Shown: in pieces, positions 1-9,957 of the stretch
Numbering within the stretch: the stretch's first letter is position 1
Layout of the letters: each line of letters begins with the position of its first letter
Source of the DNA: Methylotenera sp.
GTDB lineage: Bacteria > Pseudomonadota > Gammaproteobacteria > Burkholderiales > Methylophilaceae
DNA: 36,676 nucleotides
Direction of reading: 5' to 3'
Assembly (NCBI GenBank): GCA_005797835.1
Contig: SYKG01000009.1
Location: 1-36,676, forward strand
Made by a program: the position numbers and the translations under genes
The notes under the pieces: model-generated
Told to the model about the DNA's origin: nothing
The model's database searches: none
What the model saw: the letters and a program-made list of their open reading frames with translations, nothing else

Positions 1-117
1 CACATCGTAATAATCATTGAGATTATCAACAGCAATAATTTCATGACCATCCTCGAGGAGTTTTTTGGTACTATGCATACCAATAAAACCAGCTGCTCCT
101 GTTACTAAAATTTTCAT
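1..117 (-). CDS. NAD-dependent epimerase (UDP-glucuronate/UDP-glucose 4-epimerase-like), truncated by window edge, N-terminus only
   Basis: Reverse complement from ATG at 117 reads [39 protein letters not shown]. It has the Rossmann GxxGxxG motif typical of extended SDR epimerases, and it abuts the ugd stop. Confidence 0.85.
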   Translation of the reverse strand, partial: MKILVTGAAGFIGMHSTKKLLEDGHEIIAVDNLNDYYDV

Positions 118-1440
118 TTAACGGCCTATAGGATAATATTTAAATCCAAGTGCACGAACAGTTTTGGGGTCATAAAGATTTCGACCATCAAAAATTATGG
201 GCGATTTAAGGGAAGATTTAATTAAAGAAAAATCAGGACTTCTAAATTCTGACCATTCAGTCACGATGATTAATGCATCTGCATTTTTAAGCACATCATT
301 TTGATTTTCGGTGAATGATAAGAATTTTTCATCTTTGAAAATACGCTTGGCTTCAATCATTGCTATAGGATCGAATGCTGCAACTGTTGCACCAGCTTTT
401 ATAAGCTCTTTGATTAAGATGAGACTTGACGCTTCTCTCATATCATCGGTATTAGCTTTAAATGCTAAACCCCATAGCGCAAAATGTTTGCCTTTTAAAT
501 TTTTGCCAAATTGTTTTTTAATTTTTTCAGATAGGATATATTTTTGAAGGTCATTCACTTCCTCAACAGCTTTAAGTAATTTTAAATCATAACCAGCGAC
601 ATCTTTAGCTGTCTTAATTAAAGCTTTAACATCTTTTGGAAAACATGAGCCGCCATATCCACAACCTGCATATAAAAAATCATATCCAATACGCTTATCA
701 GAACCAATACCTTGTCGAACCATTTCGATATCAGCATTCACAATTTCAGCTAAATTTGCTAATTCATTCATAAAGCTTATTCGTGTAGCCAACATAGAAT
801 TGGCTGCATATTTTATGAGTTCAGCACTTCTTATATTAGTTACAACAATTTTTTGATGATTTCGTTGGAAGGGAGCATAAAGTTCTTTCATGACTTCAAT
901 GGCTTTGGGATCCTCAGTGCCAATGACAATTCGATCAGGCCTCATAAAATCGTCCACTGCAGCGCCTTCTTTTAAGAATTCTGGGTTAGAAACTACACTG
1001 AAATGAATATTAATATTTCTTTTTTTTAATTCTTTTGTAATGGCTTCACTGACTTTATCACCTGTGCCAATAGGGACCGTAGATTTGTCTACAATTATTT
1101 TTTCTTGAGTCATAAACCGACCAATATTACGGGCTGCTTCGGTCACATATTGAAGATCTGCAGAACCATCTTGGTCTGGAGGTGTGCCTACAGCAATAAA
1201 TTGAATATCGCCAAAGTGCACAGCCTCTTCAATATTATTAGTAAAAGAAAGGCGTCCATTTTTTATATTACGACGAACTATTTGTAATAGGCCAGGTTCG
1301 TGAATAGGCACACCACCTTCTTTAAGAATTCTAATTTTCTCAGGATTTAGATCAAGGCCTAAAACATGATTTCCCACCTCTGCGAGACAAGCTGCACCCA
1401 CTAAACCTACATATCCTGTCCCTATAAAGGTAATATTCAT
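118..1440 (-). CDS. ugd: UDP-glucose 6-dehydrogenase
   Basis: 440 aa; N-terminal GTGYVGLV; catalytic [12 protein letters not shown] motif; [11 protein letters not shown] motif. Confidence 0.95.
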   Translation of the reverse strand: MNITFIGTGYVGLVGAACLAEVGNHVLGLDLNPEKIRILKEGGVPIHEPGLLQIVRRNIKNGRLSFTNNIEEAVHFGDIQFIAVGTPPDQDGSADLQYVTEAARNIGRFMTQEKIIVDKSTVPIGTGDKVSEAITKELKKRNINIHFSVVSNPEFLKEGAAVDDFMRPDRIVIGTEDPKAIEVMKELYAPFQRNHQKIVVTNIRSAELIKYAANSMLATRISFMNELANLAEIVNADIEMVRQGIGSDKRIGYDFLYAGCGYGGSCFPKDVKALIKTAKDVAGYDLKLLKAVEEVNDLQKYILSEKIKKQFGKNLKGKHFALWGLAFKANTDDMREASSLILIKELIKAGATVAAFDPIAMIEAKRIFKDEKFLSFTENQNDVLKNADALIIVTEWSEFRSPDFSLIKSSLKSPIIFDGRNLYDPKTVRALGFKYYPIGR

Positions 1441-1544
1441 AATAATTCATTGAATTTAAAGCTATATTTTACCTCTTTTATTTAAGACTGTCTTTTCTAG
1501 GGATGATTTCACATATAATTTGAGTAATACCTAGAAGATTTTAA

Positions 1545-1865
1545 ATGACAACTTTATTTGAATATTTACATATCATCCAATCGATTTGGGTAGCTAATCT
1601 TGAGTATCACATTAAACACGGTTGGGTTTGGCTAGAGCCTATTTTAGTTTTAGTTCGTGATTATTTTTTTGAAAGCACTGTCGTGGTGATGGTTATTATT
1701 TTATATACCATTATTCTTTTAGCTATTTCACTTTATGGCCGACAACCCAAAGATAAAAAAATTACGTATACGGATGAATTCAAGAATTTAGTTAAAGGTA
1801 TCGATCTTCATTTAGGAGAGAAGCTCAAAAACACCTCAGAAAAAAAATCTAAGAAAAGTGAATGA
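1545..1865 (+). CDS. small membrane protein of unknown function
   Basis: 106 aa ORF with one clear hydrophobic segment (VVVMVIILYTIILLAISLY) and a charged C-terminus; a TATAAT box lies at 1514-1519 upstream. Confidence 0.6.
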   Translation: MTTLFEYLHIIQSIWVANLEYHIKHGWVWLEPILVLVRDYFFESTVVVMVIILYTIILLAISLYGRQPKDKKITYTDEFKNLVKGIDLHLGEKLKNTSEKKSKKSE

Positions 1866-1877
1866 CTCTAACATGGA

Positions 1878-2276
1878 CTACTTTTTTTCTTTTATGGTCT
1901 TAGATTGAGTCTTAGTTTTTTTTGTTACTTTTTTAGTAAGTGTGACCTTTTTTACATCTTTTTTAGGAGATATCTTTGTTTGTTTATTTGGCTGAGCTTT
2001 TACAGCAATTTTTGCAGCTAGGGATGCCTCTAATTCTTTGACTTGATTTTCAAGTCCCTCGATACGCAGCAATTTTGTATTAGCGTCGTCTAATTGTGCC
2101 TTAAGATTTTTAATTTCAGTATCTTTAAAATAAGTAGCTTGATAGTTAGCATATCCAAAAGTCAATGAGCTTAAAGTTATAACCCCTGCGACGATATAGA
2201 TAGCTAATTGCTTTTTGTCAGTTTTCTTTACTTCAGGAACGTTATAAGGCACTTCTTCTTTTTGATCAAATTCCAT
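1878..2276 (-). CDS. single-TM coiled-coil protein with Lys-rich C-terminus, unknown function
   Basis: 132 aa; TM segment LAIYIVAGVITLSSLTFGYA, coiled-coil-like segment, Lys/Thr-rich tail. It is codirectional with dsbA, with an SD-like GGAG just upstream on the minus strand. Confidence 0.6.
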   Translation of the reverse strand: MEFDQKEEVPYNVPEVKKTDKKQLAIYIVAGVITLSSLTFGYANYQATYFKDTEIKNLKAQLDDANTKLLRIEGLENQVKELEASLAAKIAVKAQPNKQTKISPKKDVKKVTLTKKVTKKTKTQSKTIKEKK

Positions 2277-2291
2277 TTAATTTCTCCGTAG

Positions 2292-2924
2292 TTATTTTTT
2301 ACTGCGATCTTTCCTAACATTGTTGATGATGAAGTCAGCAATTTGAAGCGCTTCATTATTTCCCCCTGCCATTGTACTTGAAGTTATGTACTTACCATCA
2401 ATCATTAACGACGGGACGCCCGTTGCACCTGAGGCTTTAAAAATTTGCGCTACTTTATTTAAAGAAGCGTTCACAGAAAATGAATTGAAAGCATCTTCCA
2501 CTTTTTTGCGGTCAAGTCCTGATTTTAAGGTGACCCATTGAAGAATCGCTTTTTCATCGGCAGGGTTGAGTGTTTTTTCTTTATGTACTGCTTCAAAAAT
2601 AGCGACATGAAGTTTATCAGTAATAACTAATGCTTCCATAGCATAGAAAGCACGAGCCATAGGAGACCAGTCAGCTCGGGGAATAGCTGCCATGCGTTTA
2701 AAGTTAACATCTTTAGGAAGTTTTTTTACCCAATCAGTCAACATTGGATCTATTTGATAGCAATGAATACAGCCATACCAAAAAAGCTCAACCACCTCAA
2801 TTTTTTCTTTGTTATCCGTTGGAACAATTTGAACTGTTTTATTAAAATTAACACCAACTTCGGGTTCGATAGCTAAGGACATCGAAGTAAATAGCATTAA
2901 AAAAATGAATAAGGCTTTTTTCAT
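2292..2924 (-). CDS. dsbA: thiol:disulfide interchange protein DsbA-like (signal peptide, thioredoxin fold)
   Basis: N-terminal signal peptide; ELFWYGCIHCYQ active site; cis-Pro loop TGVPSLMIDGKY. Confidence 0.88.
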   Translation of the reverse strand: MKKALFIFLMLFTSMSLAIEPEVGVNFNKTVQIVPTDNKEKIEVVELFWYGCIHCYQIDPMLTDWVKKLPKDVNFKRMAAIPRADWSPMARAFYAMEALVITDKLHVAIFEAVHKEKTLNPADEKAILQWVTLKSGLDRKKVEDAFNSFSVNASLNKVAQIFKASGATGVPSLMIDGKYITSSTMAGGNNEALQIADFIINNVRKDRSKK

Positions 2925-2934
2925 AAAGGCATCT

Positions 2935-3501
2935 TTAATTAGTTGTATTAGGGTTGTTGAGTGTTGCTTTCACTAAGAAAGGTTTAAAGCCATTTTTAAC
3001 CAGATCATTTTTTGTTTTCATAATTTGCGCGTCATCAGTCATAGGCCCCACTCTAACTTTATGCATCACTTCATTATTTTCTAAAGGGGCAGAAAGTACG
3101 ACCGCTTCAAATCCTAAAAGTGCCAATTTTGCTTTAATATTATCAGCATCTTTGTCCAAGGTAAATGTGCCGACTTGATAAAAGTAAACCACTTTTTGTT
3201 GAATATTGGCTGGATTTCTCAAAGCTTGCGCGCTTTCATGGTCTGAAATATTTTTGTCGCCATTAGGCAAGATATTATAAAAATCAAATTTTGTCGGCTG
3301 ATCTTGAATGGCGCCATTAAAAATTTCATCCTCAGATGTAGCTTCTCGAATTTCTATACAAGCCCCATTAGTATCTTTACTGATGAAAGGGCTTTTGCCA
3401 TGGGTAATAAAAACAGTAATACCAATCGATAAGCCAATACCAAGTAAAATGCCCATAAAGAGGCCATTTATAAAAGAACTCCCTGATTTATTTTTTTCCA
3501 T
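2935..3501 (-). CDS. SPOR-domain membrane protein
   Basis: 188 aa; N-terminal TM; C-terminal FYQVGTF...A..KLALLGF...KVRVGPM...A...K..L...GF.PFLV pattern of SPOR repeats; directly downstream of argS. Confidence 0.85.
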   Translation of the reverse strand: MEKNKSGSSFINGLFMGILLGIGLSIGITVFITHGKSPFISKDTNGACIEIREATSEDEIFNGAIQDQPTKFDFYNILPNGDKNISDHESAQALRNPANIQQKVVYFYQVGTFTLDKDADNIKAKLALLGFEAVVLSAPLENNEVMHKVRVGPMTDDAQIMKTKNDLVKNGFKPFLVKATLNNPNTTN

Positions 3502-3515
3502 ATTATCCTTTTACA

Positions 3516-5189
3516 CTACATTTTTTCTGGGGCGTTGACACCGAGAAGATATAGGCCATTTTTTAATATAATTTGTGTAGCTTTAATAAGACTTAAGCGC
3601 GCTAGCTTTTCAACTTCATTTTCAACCAAAAACTTAGTGTCATTATAATAGCTATGAAAATCAGCTGCACAGTCTTTTAGATAGTTTGCAACGGTATGGG
3701 GTGCTAATTCGATACAAGCATGTAAAACTATTTCTGGGAATTCGCTTAAGCGCTTAATGAGAATCAACTCTTGCGAAGATTTAAGGCAATCTAAATTAAC
3801 ATTACTTAATTTATTGATATCTCCAGCCCATTGGTTTAAAACACCCGCAATACGGGCATGTGCATATTGAATGTAATAGACGGGGTTGTCTGAATTTTGC
3901 GTTTTGGCTAAATCAATATCAAAGATGAGTTGTGAATCAGGCTTTCTAGCCACTAAGAAATAACGAGTCGCATCACAGCCAACTTCATCAATGAGATCTT
4001 TTAGTGTGACATAACTTCCTGCACGTTTAGAGAGCTTTACTTCTTCTCCCCCCTTCATGACTGTAATCATTTGATGAAGTACATACTCAGGATAGGTTTT
4101 AGGAATTCCAACTTTGAGTGCTTGAAGCCCTGCCCTGACACGCATAATTGTACTGTGATGGTCTGAACCTTGTTCATTGATAACGCGCTTAAATCCTCGC
4201 TCCCATTTATTTAAATGGTAAGCGACATCAGAAATGAAATAGGTATAACCCCCATCAGATTTTTTCATTACACGATTTTTATCATCACCAAAATCTGTGG
4301 TTTTGAGCCAAAGCGCATGGTCTTCCTCATAAGTAAAACCATTTTTAACGAGAGACACTAGGACTTTTTCAATTTGGCCATTTTGGTATAGAGAAGATTC
4401 TAAAGTAAAGACATCAAACTTAATTTGGAATAGATTTAAATCCTGATCTTGTTCATGCCTTAAGGAAGCGACACTGAATTGTCGAATGGATTCTAAGTCA
4501 TTGATATTTCCTGACGCAATAACCGTTTTACCTTCACATTTAATGCTACTTTTATTTAAGAATGCATTCGCAATTTCAACAATGTATTCACCACGATAAC
4601 CATCTTCAGGAAATACAGGATCTGATGGATCAATATTTTGACAACGAGCATGTACTGATTTTGTAAGGTTATCAATTTGTGCACCCGCGTCATTATAATA
4701 AAATTCGCGAGTCACATCCCAGCCATTAAATTTAAGAAGTCTAGCTAATGAGTCTCCAATTGCAGCTCCTCGACCATGTCCCACATGAAGTGGGCCTGTG
4801 GGGTTTGCAGATACAAATTCAATTTGGACTTTTTGAGGCTTTCCTTTTTCATCAAGGCCTGAAGTATTTTGTCCATAAGCATCTGGATTTTTTAAAATCT
4901 CATGGATAATGAAAGTGCGCGCTTTTTCATTCAAATAGAAATTAATAAAACCCGCACCTGCAATTTCAACTTTTTCAACGAAAGTTGAGGCGGGTAACTT
5001 CTCTATAATGAGGGCAGCTAATTCGCGGGGATTTTTTTTTAAAGGTTTAGCGAGCATCATGGCTAAGTTCGTTGAAAAATCACCATGCTCTATCGATTTA
5101 GGACGATCCAATTGAATAGAATTCGCTAAGATCTCAGGATATATCGATTGTGCGACCGGCAACAATAATTGTAAAAGATGTGCTTTCAA
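3516..5189 (-). CDS. argS: arginyl-tRNA synthetase
   Basis: 557 aa; HIGH-type motif HVGHGRGAAIGD; KLSKRAG (KMSKS-like) motif; N-terminal Arg-tRNA synthetase domain. Confidence 0.97.
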   Translation of the reverse strand: MKAHLLQLLLPVAQSIYPEILANSIQLDRPKSIEHGDFSTNLAMMLAKPLKKNPRELAALIIEKLPASTFVEKVEIAGAGFINFYLNEKARTFIIHEILKNPDAYGQNTSGLDEKGKPQKVQIEFVSANPTGPLHVGHGRGAAIGDSLARLLKFNGWDVTREFYYNDAGAQIDNLTKSVHARCQNIDPSDPVFPEDGYRGEYIVEIANAFLNKSSIKCEGKTVIASGNINDLESIRQFSVASLRHEQDQDLNLFQIKFDVFTLESSLYQNGQIEKVLVSLVKNGFTYEEDHALWLKTTDFGDDKNRVMKKSDGGYTYFISDVAYHLNKWERGFKRVINEQGSDHHSTIMRVRAGLQALKVGIPKTYPEYVLHQMITVMKGGEEVKLSKRAGSYVTLKDLIDEVGCDATRYFLVARKPDSQLIFDIDLAKTQNSDNPVYYIQYAHARIAGVLNQWAGDINKLSNVNLDCLKSSQELILIKRLSEFPEIVLHACIELAPHTVANYLKDCAADFHSYYNDTKFLVENEVEKLARLSLIKATQIILKNGLYLLGVNAPEKM

Positions 5190-5264
5190 GTCTTAGAATG
5201 ATAGGTAAAGATTAAAACGTTTATTTTAACTTAAATTGATGGGCTCCCCTTAAAAACTAGATCT

Positions 5265-7472
5265 ATGACTGACGCACTTCATATCCTAAAAGTCGCCCTG
5301 GATGTCCCCCTTGACCGGGTTTTTGACTATGCGACTATTGAGCCTAATACTCAAATTGGACAGTATGTAATCGTCCCTTTTGGCCCCCGCAAAATGATTG
5401 GTGTCGTGGTAGGTATATCAAATACCACCTTGATTGAATCAAAAAAATTAAAGTCGATTATTCGCTGTGATCCAGAAGTGATTTTTGATGAGCAAAGCTT
5501 TAAGCTTTTTCAATTTTGTAGTCAGTATTATCACTATCCTTTAGGGCAAACGATAATGTCTGCCGTACCATCACGTTTAAAAAAATTAAACACAAAGGGG
5601 ATGGTAAAAAAATATCTTTATCGCTTAACGCCTAAAGTGTTTGCATTAGGAATTGATGCATTACCACCTCGTCAAATGCTTTTAAAAAGAATCGTGATGG
5701 CTCTGATTGATGCCACTCAACTCGACGAAGCAAGCCTTCGATCAATAAGTAGTACTTGGAAAAAATCGATTGAAACTTTAGATGAGATGGGTTGGATTGA
5801 AAAAGAAGAAGCAAAGTTAGACGATAAAGTCTTTCTGCAAGCTCCTATTCCGGCACTTAATCTCGATCAAAAAAAAGCCCTCGATGCCATCCTAGCAAGA
5901 AATAAAGAATTTATACCTTGGCTGCTATATGGGATTACTGGTAGTGGTAAGACTGAGGTATATATTCGTTTAATCGAAGAAGTATTAAAAAAAGACTACG
6001 CTCAGGTACTCGTATTAGTCCCTGAAATAAATTTAACACCGCAACTTGAAAGTCGGTTTAGATCTCGTTTTGAAAAATATAAACTCATCACGCTCCATAG
6101 CCATTTAACGGATAACGAGCGTTTGCTTAATTGGCGACTTGCCAAAGAAGGCAAAGCTCAAATTGTGATTGGCACGCGATTAAGTATTTTTACACCAATG
6201 CCTCAATTATCACTCATTATTATCGACGAAGAACATGATGCATCTTTTAAACAACAAGAAGGTTTGCGTTATCACGCAAGAGATGTTGCAGTCTTTCGAG
6301 CTAAATCTAAAAATATTCCGATTGTATTAGGCACAGCGACACCCTCTCTTGAAACTTGGTTTAATACGACAAAAATTAAAGCCCCTAAAAAATTTGGTTT
6401 TATAAAATTAACCTCTCGTGCAGTTAAAGATTCCACACTACCTGAAATCAAATGTATTGATATTTCAAAATCAACTTTCACTAAAGGATTTTCACCTTAT
6501 CTTATTGAAGCAATTCGAGATCGATTAAATAAAAAACAACAAAGCCTTATTTTTATTAATCGACGGGGTTTTGCGCCAGTACTTTTATGTTCAGCGTGTC
6601 AGTGGACAGGAAAATGTACTCGATGTAGCAGTCGTCTAGTGGTGCATTTAAATCAGAAAAGATTACGATGTCATCATTGTGGCTATGATGAAAAAATACC
6701 TCAGCAATGTCCTACATGCGGGAATGCAGATCTTTATCCCACAGGACAGGGGACACAACGGGTTGAAGAAACTTTAAAAGAGTTTTTTCCCGAGGCGCGT
6801 ATTTTAAGAGTCGATAGAGATTCAACAAGAACCAAAGAGGCACTCAATGATTTATTTTTAAAAATGAAAGATCGTGAGATTGATATTCTTATTGGCACTC
6901 AAATGCTATCAAAAGGCCATGACTTCCCATATTTAAGTTTAGTAGGCGTATTAGATACGGACCAGGCTTTATATAGTTCTGACTTTAGAGCGAGTGAGCG
7001 TTTGTTTTCTCAGCTCATGCAAGTGAGTGGTCGCGCAGGACGCGCCAACATTAAAGGCGAAGTCTATATTCAAACGGCATTTCCTCATCATCCCTTATTC
7101 GAAGCCCTAAAAACGCACAACTATGAACATTTTGCTAATGAACTTCTAAAAGAGAGAGAATTAGCAGAGTTAAGCCCTTTTACATTCTTAGTGCTCTTAA
7201 AAGCGGAAGCACATCAATTGACTTCTGTCATGCAATTTTTAAATGATGCGATGCAAAAAGCACAAGACTTAAGTCATCACGTCACCGTTTATAATCCAGT
7301 ACGTCCTATTATGGAGCGCTTAAAAGGGATGGAGCGAGCGCAATTGGTTATACAGGCAAGCTCTCGTATCGCGTTACAAAAATTACTCGATGACTGGGTG
7401 CCTTATTTACGTGAAAATAAATTAGGTCAAAAAGTAAAATGGATTGTGGATGTTGATCCATTCGATTTTTAA
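5265..7472 (+). CDS. priA: primosomal protein N' (replication restart helicase)
   Basis: 735 aa; Walker A GITGSGKTEVY; DEEHD box; zinc-binding CSAC..CTRC..CHHC..CPTC. Confidence 0.97.
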   Translation: MTDALHILKVALDVPLDRVFDYATIEPNTQIGQYVIVPFGPRKMIGVVVGISNTTLIESKKLKSIIRCDPEVIFDEQSFKLFQFCSQYYHYPLGQTIMSAVPSRLKKLNTKGMVKKYLYRLTPKVFALGIDALPPRQMLLKRIVMALIDATQLDEASLRSISSTWKKSIETLDEMGWIEKEEAKLDDKVFLQAPIPALNLDQKKALDAILARNKEFIPWLLYGITGSGKTEVYIRLIEEVLKKDYAQVLVLVPEINLTPQLESRFRSRFEKYKLITLHSHLTDNERLLNWRLAKEGKAQIVIGTRLSIFTPMPQLSLIIIDEEHDASFKQQEGLRYHARDVAVFRAKSKNIPIVLGTATPSLETWFNTTKIKAPKKFGFIKLTSRAVKDSTLPEIKCIDISKSTFTKGFSPYLIEAIRDRLNKKQQSLIFINRRGFAPVLLCSACQWTGKCTRCSSRLVVHLNQKRLRCHHCGYDEKIPQQCPTCGNADLYPTGQGTQRVEETLKEFFPEARILRVDRDSTRTKEALNDLFLKMKDREIDILIGTQMLSKGHDFPYLSLVGVLDTDQALYSSDFRASERLFSQLMQVSGRAGRANIKGEVYIQTAFPHHPLFEALKTHNYEHFANELLKERELAELSPFTFLVLLKAEAHQLTSVMQFLNDAMQKAQDLSHHVTVYNPVRPIMERLKGMERAQLVIQASSRIALQKLLDDWVPYLRENKLGQKVKWIVDVDPFDF

Positions 7473-7476
7473 CTAT

Positions 7477-7836
7477 TTATTTTTTAATTTGTAGCTCTTT
7501 TTCGAATTGTAAAATTTCATCAGCCACTTTTGAATCATCTTTCTTCTCTTCGACTTTTTCTAAAGCACGCACAGGTGCTGGTGGCTCTTTTGTCTTGCAT
7601 ACGACTTCCATTTTATTTAAGACATAAGGAACGACCTCAGAGGTTTTCAGCACATTGTATCCTTGTGCACATAATTCGCTAGCTTTTGCATTACATGCAT
7701 CTAGGATCACACACTGTATTTCAGTCACTACTGGCTTATTGATTTCTTTGACTTCTTGTTTGGTTGAGTAAGTCATTGAGCTACATCCAGAAAATAAGAA
7801 GACTAGGGTGATAAAAAATAAATTTTTTTGATACAT
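7477..7836 (-). CDS. putative lipoprotein
   Basis: 119 aa; lipobox-like FLFSGCSS after a hydrophobic signal segment. Confidence 0.6.
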   Translation of the reverse strand: MYQKNLFFITLVFLFSGCSSMTYSTKQEVKEINKPVVTEIQCVILDACNAKASELCAQGYNVLKTSEVVPYVLNKMEVVCKTKEPPAPVRALEKVEEKKDDSKVADEILQFEKELQIKK

Positions 7837-7875
7837 TTTTAAGTTAAGTTATGTTGTGTAAGACTTGAAGTTAAT

Positions 7876-7881
7876 TATAAT
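7876..7881 (+). promoter_or_regulatory. candidate -10 box (TATAAT) for tRNA-Gly; candidate -35 TTGTGT at 7854-7859 (16-bp spacing)
   Basis: Motif match only; about 40 nt upstream of the tRNA 5' end. Confidence 0.35.
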
Positions 7882-7921
7882 CATTTTTTAAAAAATATAC
7901 CTTGATTTTAGATTTTTTTAG

Positions 7922-7995
7922 GCGGGTGTAATTCAATGGCAGAATGTGAGCTTCCCAAGCTCAATATGCGGGTTCGATTCCCTTCACCCGCTCCA
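7922..7995 (+). tRNA. tRNA-Gly, anticodon CCC, encoded CCA end
   Basis: Acceptor stem GCGGGTG/CACCCGC; anticodon stem-loop TGAGC-TTCCCAA-GCTCA; T-loop GGGTTCGATTCCC; terminal TCCA. Confidence 0.96.
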
Positions 7996-8008
7996 ATTTA
8001 CAATTTTC

Positions 8009-8299
8009 TTATATAGGCTTTGAACATTCTAGGACGCCTACTAATTCATCTTTTAGAAATATCATCATGGCGCCGTTATCTCTTCTTATGTTGTAAGCAT
8101 AGTTTTGATTCCAGAATTTTATTTCGTTATTATCAATTGATACTTTAGTTTGTGCTTTTTTGTTTGAGATAACTGATTGCTTAATTTCATCAAATTGAAT
8201 GGTGAGTGACCCCCCATCAATTGCAGTACAAAAAGTAGTCTTTTCTTCTGCTTGTAAATTAAAATTTATAAGTAACAATATGAGAAGGTTAAATTTCAT
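8009..8299 (-). CDS. small putative secreted protein of unknown function
   Basis: 96 aa; N-terminal signal-peptide-like MKFNLLILLLINFNLQAEEK. Confidence 0.55.
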   Translation of the reverse strand: MKFNLLILLLINFNLQAEEKTTFCTAIDGGSLTIQFDEIKQSVISNKKAQTKVSIDNNEIKFWNQNYAYNIRRDNGAMMIFLKDELVGVLECSKPI

Positions 8300-8364
8300 T
8301 TTTTATATGTCATTATAAACCACTCATCTATATATGATATTTGAATAGCACTTATGAATATTTT

Positions 8365-8526
8365 CTACTTGTTTTTCTTAGTAGGTTTAGTTTCAACGAT
8401 TGGGGGTTTTGACGGGCTTGGCTGAGAGGACATTAATTTATCACCATTCCATTTTTGGCCGCACCAACAAACACCTTGCGCATTGATAATACAAGCACCA
8501 GATCCACAACATCTTTTGTCGTCCAT
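8365..8526 (-). CDS. small Cys-rich protein of unknown function
   Basis: ORF track starts at 8559. I prefer the internal ATG at 8526 (MDDKRCCGSGACIINAQGVCWCGQKWNG...) because AGGAA sits at SD distance upstream. Confidence 0.65.
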   Translation of the reverse strand: MDDKRCCGSGACIINAQGVCWCGQKWNGDKLMSSQPSPSKPPIVETKPTKKNK

Positions 8527-8632
8527 TTTACCATTCCTAACATTTCGATTAGTATTCATAATTTACTATGAGATCTTAATATTCTTTAAATATGCCGTCA
8601 AACCTTAACTTAAAATGAAGTAAAAAAATTAA

Positions 8633-9916
8633 ATGGCAAATATAACTATTTATTGGTTTAGAAACGACTTAAGGTTTGAAGATAACCCAGCTTTTTTAAA
8701 AGCATCCTTGGAAAGTGATGTTCTATTACCTATATTTTGCCATCGAAAAGAAGAATTGATTGATAACAATTATTCAAGGATAGGTGTTCATAGGAAAATA
8801 TTTTTAAGGCAAACATTAAATAAACTGAAATTAAAGCTCAAGACTATGAACTCAGACCTCTTAGAAGTTCACGGTGAAGTATCTGAGCAATTCAAAAAAA
8901 TAGCTGAAGAAATTCATGCCACAAAAATCATTTTTGAAAAAATTATAGCGCCTGAGGAATTAGAAGAAGAAGCCGAAGTTCGTGATTTAGGTATTCATGT
9001 TGAAACATTTTGGCAATCATCGATGTTTGATCCATCGCAACTTCCATTCGAAGTAGAAAATATGCCAGATATTTTCACAGAATTTAGAAAATGTATTGAA
9101 TTAAACAATACAGAAATCAAAGAACCAATACCCTCCCCAACGAGACTTCCGAGCCTTCCAAATAAAAATTTAAATTTTAATTCTCAAACTGATTTTTCGA
9201 TGCTTTCGCAATATAAATATTCTTCTTTTCCATACTTAGAAAGTTTATTTTTTGGCGGAGAACAAACTGCTTTAACTCATCTTGATAATTATTTACTGAA
9301 AAAATTACCACACACTTATAAAGCGACACGAAATCAACTTTTTGGTATTCAATTCTCCACTAAATTTTCACCTTGGCTCTCACTAGGTTGTATATCTGCA
9401 AGATATATTGCATTTAAAATTAAAGAATTTGAAAATGAATTTGGTGCAAATGAAAGTTCTTATTGGATATGGTTTGAACTTTTGTGGCGAGATTACTTTA
9501 GGTTCATTCATTTTAAATATGGAAAAAATCTTTATAAAAAAAATGGGCTAAACAAAAATCCGGTAATAATTAACCATAATGATAAAAAATTTAATAATTG
9601 GGTTCAGGCTGAAACAGGTAATCCATTAATTGATGCTGGTATGAGAGAACTATCATTGACTGGCTACTTGTCAAATAGAATCCGACAAATTGTGGCGAGC
9701 TATTTAATTTATGATTTAAATTGTGATTGGAGAAAAGGGGCGCAATGGTTTGAGTCTCAACTGATTGATTATGACGTATATAGCAATCAAGGCAATTGGC
9801 TTTATATTGCAGGGAATGGAACTGATCCTAGAGGTGGGAGAAAATTTAATACAGAAAAACAGGACCTAGAATATGATCCAAGAAATCTTTACAAGAAATT
9901 GTGGCAAAAAGATTGA
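8633..9916 (+). CDS. cryptochrome DASH / photolyase family
   Basis: 427 aa; IYWFRNDLR; TYKATRNQLFG..STKFSPWLSLGCIS; FELLWRDYFRF; DYDVYSNQGNWLYIAGNGTDPRGGRKFNTEKQ. All match the CRY-DASH pattern. Confidence 0.92.
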   Translation: MANITIYWFRNDLRFEDNPAFLKASLESDVLLPIFCHRKEELIDNNYSRIGVHRKIFLRQTLNKLKLKLKTMNSDLLEVHGEVSEQFKKIAEEIHATKIIFEKIIAPEELEEEAEVRDLGIHVETFWQSSMFDPSQLPFEVENMPDIFTEFRKCIELNNTEIKEPIPSPTRLPSLPNKNLNFNSQTDFSMLSQYKYSSFPYLESLFFGGEQTALTHLDNYLLKKLPHTYKATRNQLFGIQFSTKFSPWLSLGCISARYIAFKIKEFENEFGANESSYWIWFELLWRDYFRFIHFKYGKNLYKKNGLNKNPVIINHNDKKFNNWVQAETGNPLIDAGMRELSLTGYLSNRIRQIVASYLIYDLNCDWRKGAQWFESQLIDYDVYSNQGNWLYIAGNGTDPRGGRKFNTEKQDLEYDPRNLYKKLWQKD

Positions 9917-9957
9917 TGACGTTAAAAAAAGATGTAGAGAGTATAATAATTTTATAT

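Noticed and set aside
311-547. Plus-strand 78-aa ORF opposite ugd, and similar antisense ORFs (e.g. 1105-1287, 2954-3178, 3308-3538, 15002-15268, 18950-19297, 22 kb-32 kb antisense set)
   Set aside because: They lie wholly antisense or out of frame within well-supported conserved genes and show no recognisable domain or start signal. They are treated as spurious.
7883-7896. ATTTTTTAAAAAAT palindrome upstream of tRNA-Gly
   Set aside because: Simple A/T run dyad in an AT-rich genome, expected by chance.
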